In this document: positions 57,580 to 64,000 of the stretch, piece by piece | Numbering within the stretch: position 1 is the stretch's first letter | How the letters are laid out: every line of letters starts with the position of its first letter | Assembly: GCF_019703515.2 (NCBI RefSeq) | Contig: NC_059372.1 | Span: 21,899,931 to 21,963,930 of the forward strand | Direction of reading: 5' to 3' | DNA length: 64,000 nt | Source of the DNA: Myxocyprinus asiaticus | Taxonomy: Eukaryota > Chordata > Actinopteri > Cypriniformes > Catostomidae | Translations under genes and position numbers: made by a program | The notes under the pieces: generated by a model | Told to the model about the DNA's origin: nothing | The model's database searches: none | What the model saw: only the letters and a program-made list of their open reading frames with translations

Positions 57580-57653
57580 AATTTACTTCTAAATGCGCTT
57601 GCAAATTATTTAAGAACAAAGAAAGAATTTGCAAGCGCATTTAGAAGTAAATT
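57580..57653. repeat. Perfect 28-bp hairpin, 18-base loop
   Basis: Arms 57580-57607 and 57626-57653 are exact reverse complements (AATTTACTTCTAAATGCGCT begins the left arm), with the loop 57608-57625. It lies 30 bp after the first hairpin and shares no sequence with it. Confidence 0.95.
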
Positions 57654-58332
57654 AATGAATTAATGTAGTGTTTTACTCTCATCAACAATAAAGCCACACA
57701 TCGATTTGTTTCCACATTATAAGCATTGCCATAGAAACAAACAGTGGTGGAAAGAGTACTGATTTTTTCTTTCTTTTTTTTTTTTTTTACTTAAGTAAAA
57801 TGTACTGCTACTGAAGAAATAATTCACTTGAGTACAAGTTGAAGTACTGAGAAATATTATGATTCAAGTAAGAGTAAATAAGTAGTTTGCCGAAAAACTA
57901 CTCAAGTAATTACGTTGCAAGTTACTTTATGAAAATTTTATTATATGTAGTATATACGCTTCCATTTTTAGAACACAAAGAATTTTTGTTCTTGATAGAA
58001 ATGTATGCTTCCTTTCACCAAAGATGCATTAAACTGATCAAAAATACTGCCAAAATCACTAATTGCAAATTATTATTACGGTTTGAAATAATTGTTTTAA
58101 GAGGTATTTATTGAATTTTCTCTTTACCCATGATGGCAAACATATGCTGTGTCACCTATGCCTTACAAAATCAGAATCAGTATGAGCTTTATTGCCAAGT
58201 ATGCTTACACATACAAGCTTCCTGTGCACAACAATATAAAACAGCAACAAGACATAGATAATAATAAAAAATAATTAAAATTTGAATAAAAAAAATTGAG
58301 TAGAAAATAAAGTATATATAGAATACATAATA

Positions 58333-58396
<64 letters not shown>

Positions 58397-58830
58397 TTTT
58401 TTACATACACACATACACAAACGTAGTGCAAATCTAAATACAAATCTGTTATATACAGTGCAAGGAAATGTTATGGCAGAAGAGGTTGGATGTGTTGGAT
58501 AAATATAAAAAGACTAGACTGTGAATTGCACATAATTATTGTTCAATGGGGCAGTTTTAATTGTTCGTGAGATGGATAGCCTGAGGGAAAAAAACTGTTT
58601 CTGTGCCTGACGGTTCTGGTGCTCAGAGCTCTTAAGCATTGGCCAGAAGGCAATAGTTCAAAAAGGTAGTGGGCAGGGTGAATGGGGTCCAGAGTGATTT
58701 TTCCAGCCTTTTTCCTCACTCTGGAAGCGTACAGTTCTTGAAGGGAGGGCAGGGGGCAATCAATAATCCTCTCAGCAGTCCGAACTGTCCTTTGTAGTCT
58801 TCTGATATCTGATTTCTTAGCTGAACCAAA

Positions 58831-59900
58831 TCAGACAGTTATTGAAGTGCAGAGGACAGAGTCAATGACTGCTGAGCAGAACTTTATCAGCAGCGCTTGT
58901 GGCAGGTTGAACCTCTTCAACTGGCGAAGGAAGTACAACCTCTGCTGGGCCTTTTTCACAATGGAGTCTATGTGGGTCTCCCACTTCAGTGAGATGGTAA
59001 TGCCCAGGATCCTGAATGACTCCACTGCTGCCACAGTGCTGTTTAGAATGGAGAGGGGGGTCAGTGTTGGGGTGTTCCTCCTAAAGTCCACAATCATCTC
59101 CACCATTTTGATCATGCTCAGCTCAGGGATGTTTTGACTGCACCAGACAGCCAGCTGTTTAACCTCCCTTCTGTATGCAGACTCATTGTCATCTCGGATG
59201 AGGCCGATGAAAGTGGTGTTGTCTGCAAACTTCAGGAGCTTGACAGAGGGGTCCTTGGTGATGCAGTCATTGGTGTAGAGGGAGAAGAGTAGTGGGGAGA
59301 GCACACATCCCTGGGGGGCACCAGTGCTGTTTGTACAGGTGATTGAAGTGAATTTCCTCTGTCTCACAAGCTGCTGCCTGTCCGTCAGAAAGCTGGTAAT
59401 CCACTGACAGATAGACAAGGGAACAGAGAGCTGGTGTAGTTTAGTCTGGAGTATAGCTGGGATGATGGTGTTGAAAGCCGAACTGAAGTCCACAAAAAGG
59501 ATCCTTGCATATGTCCCTGGTCTGTCCAGATGTTGCAGGATATGATGCAATCCCATGTTGACTGCATCCTCCATAGACCTGTTTGCTCGATAAGCAAATT
59601 GAAGGGGATCTAGAAAGGGTCCAGTGATGTCCTTCAGGTGGGCCAACACCAGTCTCTCAAATGATTTCATGAACACAGACGTCAGGGCGACAGGTCTGTA
59701 GTCATTAACTCCTGTGATTTTTGGTTTCTTTGGGACAGGAATGATTTTTGAGCATTTGAAGCAGCATGGGACTTCACACTACTCCAGTGATCTATTGAAA
59801 ATCAGTGTGAAGATGGGGGCCAGCTGGTTAGCACAGGATCTAAGACACATGGGTGAAACACCATCTGGGCCCTGTGCTTTCCTTATCTGGGACACCTCTT
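58831..59900 (-). pseudogene. LINE reverse transcriptase with altered catalytic motif
   Basis: The frame is open from upstream of 59676 with [20 protein letters not shown], then [25 protein letters not shown] (motif A, catalytic Asp), [20 protein letters not shown] (motif B), and [14 protein letters not shown]. The last is motif C, where the family has FADD; the second Asp is Asn here (about nucleotides 59215-59230 on the minus strand). Then [20 protein letters not shown] and [11 protein letters not shown] follow, and the ORF ends at 58831. An upstream stop separates it from the linker (LE-stop-CEVPCC). It would copy the LINE RNA at the nicked target. The Asp to Asn change should abolish it. 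Confidence 0.88.
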
Positions 59901-60282
59901 TTTCACAGATCTTAAGTGCAGTTTGATTAGCAGGAGGGGGGTTGCAGGAGGTGTTGGTGTTTGTGTGAAGTGATGGTCAGACTGGGTGTGGGGTGTGAGA
60001 TTGTGCCTTTCAAATCTACAGTAGAACACATTCAGGTCCTCAGCCAGTTGTTGGTCCACCACAGGGTTGGGGGCAGGAGTAATTTGTAAGTTGTTTCATG
60101 CCACTCCACACTGATGCAGGGTCTTTATCTGAAAACTTGTTTTTTAGCTCCTCAGAGTATCTTCTTTTAGCCACTCTGATTTCCTTATTCAGTGTGTTCC
60201 TGGCCTGATTATACAAGACTTTACCCCCACCTCTATAAGCATCCTCTTTGGGCTGACGAAGCTGCCTGAGTTCTGCTGTAAA

Positions 60283-61260
60283 CTATGGTTTGTCGTTGTT
60301 AAACATTAAATAAGTTCTAGTAGGAATGCACATATCCTCACAGAAACTGATATATGAAGTAACAGTATCTGTGAGCTCGTCCAGATTGGTGTCTGCAGCC
60401 TCAAAAACACTCCAGTCAGTGCAGTCAAAGCAGGCTTGTAGTTCCAGCTCTGCTTCATTGGTCCATCTCTTTACAGTCCTTACTACAGGCTTAGCAGATT
60501 TGAGTTTCTGTCTGTAGGTTGGAAGAAGATGAACCAGACAGTGATCAGAGAGTCCCAAAACTGCTCTAGGGACAGAGCGATATGTATCCTTTATTGTTGT
60601 GTAGCAATGATCCAGTATATTTCTGTCTCTGGTGGGGCATGTAATGTGCTTTTTGTATTTGGGCAGTTCACGTGTGAGGTTTGCTTTGTTAAAATCCCCA
60701 AGAATAATAATAACTGAGTCTGGGTAGTGTTGTTCCGTGTCTGTGATCTGATCAGCCAGCTGTTGCAGCGCTGCGCTCACACACGCATTTGGCTTAATAT
60801 AAAAACTCAACAGAATAAGCGAAGAAAACTCCCACAGCAAGTAGAAAGGCTTGCAGTTAATAAAGAGCACTTCCAAATTAGGACAGCACATCTTCTTTAA
60901 CGTTGTTGCATCTGTACACCAACTTTCATTGATGTAAAAGCATGTTCCACCGCCTCCCGTTTTCCCCATTAAACCCACGATGCGATCTGCTCTGAACAGC
61001 TGAAAGCCCAGCAGATGTAACACACTGTCCGGAATGGCTTCGCTCAGCCAGGTTTCTGTGAAGCACAAGGCAGCAGAGGTTGAAAATTCCTTGTTTGTAC
61101 AGGTGAGGAGATGTAGTTCGTCCGTTTTGTTAGGGAGAGAGTGGAGATTCGCTAGATGAATGCTCGGCAGCGCTGTTCGAAAGCTGCACTGACGGAGCTT
61201 GACCAGCGCGCCTGCTTGTCTCCCTCACCTGTGTCTCTTAAACAGCAAAGCTGCGCCTCT
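60283..61260 (-). pseudogene. LINE apurinic-type endonuclease domain
   Basis: The minus frame is open from about 61260 (LPSIHLANLHSLPNKTDEL) through CFTETWLSEAIPDSVLHLLG (the Glu motif TETW), KTGGGGTCFYINE, SVIIILGDFNKANL (GDFN) and LGLSDHCLVHLLP (SDH catalytic Asp-His). The product stops at DKP, where the family continues with Trp; TGG to TAG is the simplest explanation, because the next codons (FTAELRQLRQ) stay open. So EN looks intact and is separated from RT by nonsense changes. It would nick the target DNA. Confidence 0.85.
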
Positions 61261-61290
61261 GACTAAAATGTCCAGCAAAGCATCTGAATA

Positions 61291-63200
61291 TTCAAAAACC
61301 GGGAAAAAATTTGTCTGGTATATGCTGCCGAATGTTCAGCAGTTAAAATGAGCACTTTAGCATTCTAAAGTGCTAATTTGGCACTCAAGAACATTTTCTT
61401 ATTATTAGAAAAAATGGAAATTGTTGCGCTACCATGGAAATCAAAATACAGTGGGTTTTTCCCCCATTTGCTGAGGTATTGGTTTCTTACAAGTTGCTTT
61501 ACACTTGCAAGTCAAATTTTGGTTTTAAAAATAAGCAAAAAGAAACACATTTCTCTTGAAATTCTATTTTCTCCTAAAGTCTATTGTTATAGAGAGATGA
61601 AGGCTATTCCATGCATTACTGTTTTGAAAAAAGAATCTCTAACCAGGATAGAGAGGGAAGTGGATGGTCAGATGCGCAACAAAAAGACAAGTAAATCACA
61701 GTCTCTAGTTTGAAAAACAGACTCCTCACAGGTCCTAAACTAGTATCTTCTATATGCCAAAGACCTGCATTGCTGCGAGAGGATTCTTGGACAAACAGAA
61801 CATTTTAAGAATACAACATTTATTTAAATAGAAATAGCCATTTATAACATCCTACATTTCTCTAAATCGTCTCTAAACTACATAATGTGACTGAAACACA
61901 TACCTATTTCAGGTTTATTCTCATTCACGTATGTCCAAGTATTTTGGCTATTAAGTTAACATACTGTACAAAACTAATATAATGCAATATCATAGAGGAG
62001 GAAATTTATCCTCTATGATATTGCAGAAATTATCCAGATATGGAATGAGATTATTAAGCAAACTGTTACTTCTACATGCCAATTGAATAAAATAAGGCAA
62101 AAATAATAATTTTTGTTTAGAGAGAGATATGATTGATTCAAACACTAAAAGTGGTTGTTCTGTACATGTATTATTGTATTACAGTTGTAATAATAAAGTC
62201 TTAATTAACTTAAGGGTTATTTAACATATTGAGATATTATTGTTAAATAAAATGTAGCATTTGTTTACATTATGTTTGTGATTTCTCATACATTCTTTAT
62301 ATAACTTCCATCCCTTGCACACTTTTGACCTCTAGCGGGTGAGGCTTTTCAGACAGATAAACAGCAGCACAGGGCTGGGAAGTACAGTACAGCACTGTGA
62401 GTGAGAGTTTTACCCGCTAGGACAGTTTATTTTGAACAAGAGGGGCAAACGGTTATGGAATTTAACACAGGAGTACAATACCGAACTGTTGCGGATTGAT
62501 AGAAGCGGAGAGCCCGTCATGCGTGTAATGGTGCGAGGAACCGGACGGTGGGGGGAAAAAAATTATGTTCAGTGAAAAGTCAAAAGAAGATCGCAATGTA
62601 TGTAATTGTAACTATATAAGATATTATTAATAAAACATGGGAACTTGTTGCGTGGGCATTTTTTGCTTCCATATTTTGAATTTCAGGGATATTTTTGTTA
62701 ATTTCGAGACCCTGCTAATTTCCGACAATATTGGCATTGTATCTTTCTAAGGTATTTAAAAGTTTGTTTTAGAGATAAAGTAGCAAGTCAACAAGATATC
62801 CCCACATAAATGTCAAACTACATTGTGTTAATGTTTGACACAGGTAAAACATTGCCTACCTTAAAAACAAGTTTGATCAGCGGTTAAACATGTTCAGACA
62901 GTTCCCTCACACCTGAATGAATGGCTCCTTTCCAGAATAAAATGAAATATGCTGAAAATCACAGTATTACAGTTCTTGTATAGTGACAGGGCAGAAAGTC
63001 TTGAAGAAAGTAGAGAAGAGAGGACACCGTTGGCAGTTTATACAAGCTGCTGTGCTCATGATGCTGTGCCCTGCGGGCTTCCGTCATGCTGTGCATTTCT
63101 TCTTCCCGAAAATTCTGAAATATAATGTATTTTTTGTACTTTGTAATTGTGGTGAAAAATAATGGTAGTGAAGTTGAATATTTCTTAAGTATTTTTAGAA
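61291..63200. other. hAT interior without recognised gene
   Basis: Frames such as 61378-61713 (111 codons, Lys- and Leu-rich) are not recognised. A block at 62330-62470 with CGGGTGAGGC and CCGCTAGGAC words, partly inverted, may be the relic of a further insertion. Confidence 0.4.
61984..62024. repeat. Perfect 16-bp hairpin
   Basis: Arms 61984-61999 (GCAATATCATAGAGGA) and 62009-62024 with a 9-base loop, inside the hAT element. Confidence 0.92.
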
Positions 63201-63343
63201 GAATTTTTAATCAACTTAAGTAAAAGTACTATTATTTTTTATACTTAAAAAAGTAGAAAAATGTGAAAAATGTACTCAAGTACTGTAACGAGAGTAGTTG
63301 TATGTCATTACTTTCCACCTCTGGAAACAAATAATTTCTGGCT

Positions 63344-63950
63344 GTTTCTCAATGTGCGTTCATTTGTGTTCTTATGTTCTCGTGGACTCGTTCTACATCA
63401 TCATCCACAGCCGAAGTTCGATTCCAATCCTCAAGAAGTACCGAGAAAGCAGTAAAATTACCCGGATGTGTCCTTGAAATCGAGGATGCACCGGATGGTG
63501 ACTTGTACGCAATATCTCGGTTTTTTCTCAAGAGTTTCCCGCTGTAAGCTCATGAAATTCTGACTGCTCATGAGAGTAGTTATACTCCGTCAACATTTGT
63601 TGTTTTTTTGGGCATAATTTCAATACAGTAATAAACATGGAGAAAACGAGTGTTTACAGACTATATTCTTTTAACGTGTCACTAGTCCTGCAAAACTTCA
63701 CTGGTGTGATGATATTAATGCTGTCACTGGTGTAATAATGCCAGTAGTTCTCTCACTGGATTCAAATGTGCTGTGACGGTTAATTGCGTAACAGAAAGAT
63801 CGCAGCACATCTCAAAGCTCGCAATAGATGCATTCTACGTCCTCTTGTCCTTCCGAGTTAGTTCTTCCAAGGTAGCTTGGCAAGACTGGTCTTCATAAGA
63901 ATACAAATCTGTTCTCTGTGTTCTTAGAATTGAGAAACACCCTCTGAGCT
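63344..63950. mobile_element. Probable TIR element at window end
   Basis: CTGTTTCTCAATGTGCGTTC near 63345 and TTCTTAGAATTGAGAAACAC near 63922-63941 are inverted at their outer bases (GTTTCTCAAT). It begins right after the hAT element at 57742-63323. No target duplication was found. Confidence 0.5.
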
Positions 63951-64000
63951 TCGAGGTCTTGAACAGCTCCGAGTAGAATCTCTGAGCTGACTCGTGGCTG

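Larger units (their letters stand above)
58168..61290 (-). mobile_element. Rex1/CR1-like LINE, nearly full length pol
   Basis: Minus strand: endonuclease (about 61260-60283), linker and reverse transcriptase (about 59900-58831), 3' tail with AATAAAGC and repeated TGATTC units near 58190-58168. A (TA)n run with a T-run (58336-58402) sits in the 3' untranslated part. Clade assignment (Rex1/CR1 rather than L2) is from recall of the RT motifs. The 5' end is not exactly set. Confidence 0.85.
57742..63323. mobile_element. hAT-type element carrying a LINE
   Basis: Termini CAGTGGTGGAAAGAGTACTG and TCATTACTTTCCACCTCTG are inverted. Identical octamers GAAACAAA flank it (57734-57741, 63324-63331). Subterminal ACTTAAGTAAAAGTACT words recall the hAT element at 39155. 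No transposase was recognised in 61330-63200. The LINE accounts for about 3.1 kb of its 5.6 kb. Confidence 0.87.

Noticed and set aside
58205..58420. Tyr/Ile-rich ORF
   Set aside because: Translation of the (TA)n and T-run in the LINE 3' region.
63349..63531. Short minus ORF at window end
   Set aside because: Lies within the probable TIR element and has no recognisable feature.

Overview
The window looks like teleost fish DNA, most likely cyprinid. The base is an AT-rich, intron- or intergenic-like sequence packed with transposable elements of types I recognise from zebrafish and carp: Ty3/gypsy and other LTR elements, DIRS-type tyrosine-recombinase retrotransposons, a Rex1/CR1-like LINE, Tc1/mariner, hAT and TTAA-targeting elements. 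Species and families were judged by eye, without a database search. No bacterial-style operon, CRISPR array, tRNA or rRNA was seen. No complete host gene was found; one short candidate exon (about 47060-47217) is the best host-coding suspect.

Layout. 1-2082: a gypsy pol fragment, a TTAA-element fragment, an LTR-element 3' end with its LTR, and a Tc1-like element that carries only a DNA-binding-domain remnant. 2083-9680: mostly unassigned AT-rich DNA with two TTAA elements (6148-6465, 8155-8620). 9681-16677: a Tc1 element split by a 6.28-kb composite insertion (5-bp duplication GATAT) that holds a 5'-truncated gypsy element with its 3' LTR, a TTAA element and a second LTR end. 17042-19565: a TTAA element split by a 1.84-kb TGT...ACA element with a 4-bp target duplication; a second copy lies inverted at 31756-33590. 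20069-26475: a minus-strand DIRS element containing a hAT element, which contains an LTR element, which contains a LINE fragment. 29914-31060: a decayed Tc1. 33598-36676: a plus-strand DIRS copy followed by a short foldback element. 37715-42876: two hAT elements one inside the other, holding TTAA elements, another terminal-inverted-repeat element, a solo LTR and a poly(A) retroposon. 42885-51025: unassigned, with the candidate exon. 51026-53562: a DIRS-derived element in which two gag segments face each other. 54141-55712: a well preserved Tc1 with long terminal inverted repeats. 56521-56968: a short TIR element. 57468-57653: two perfect hairpins side by side. 57742-63323: a hAT element carrying a nearly full-length Rex1/CR1-like LINE. 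63344-63950: a probable further TIR element.

Nearly every coding segment is damaged by frameshifts, stops, deletions or a changed catalytic residue, so little here could move itself. Exact or near-exact target-site duplications let the order of several insertions be read directly from the sequence.
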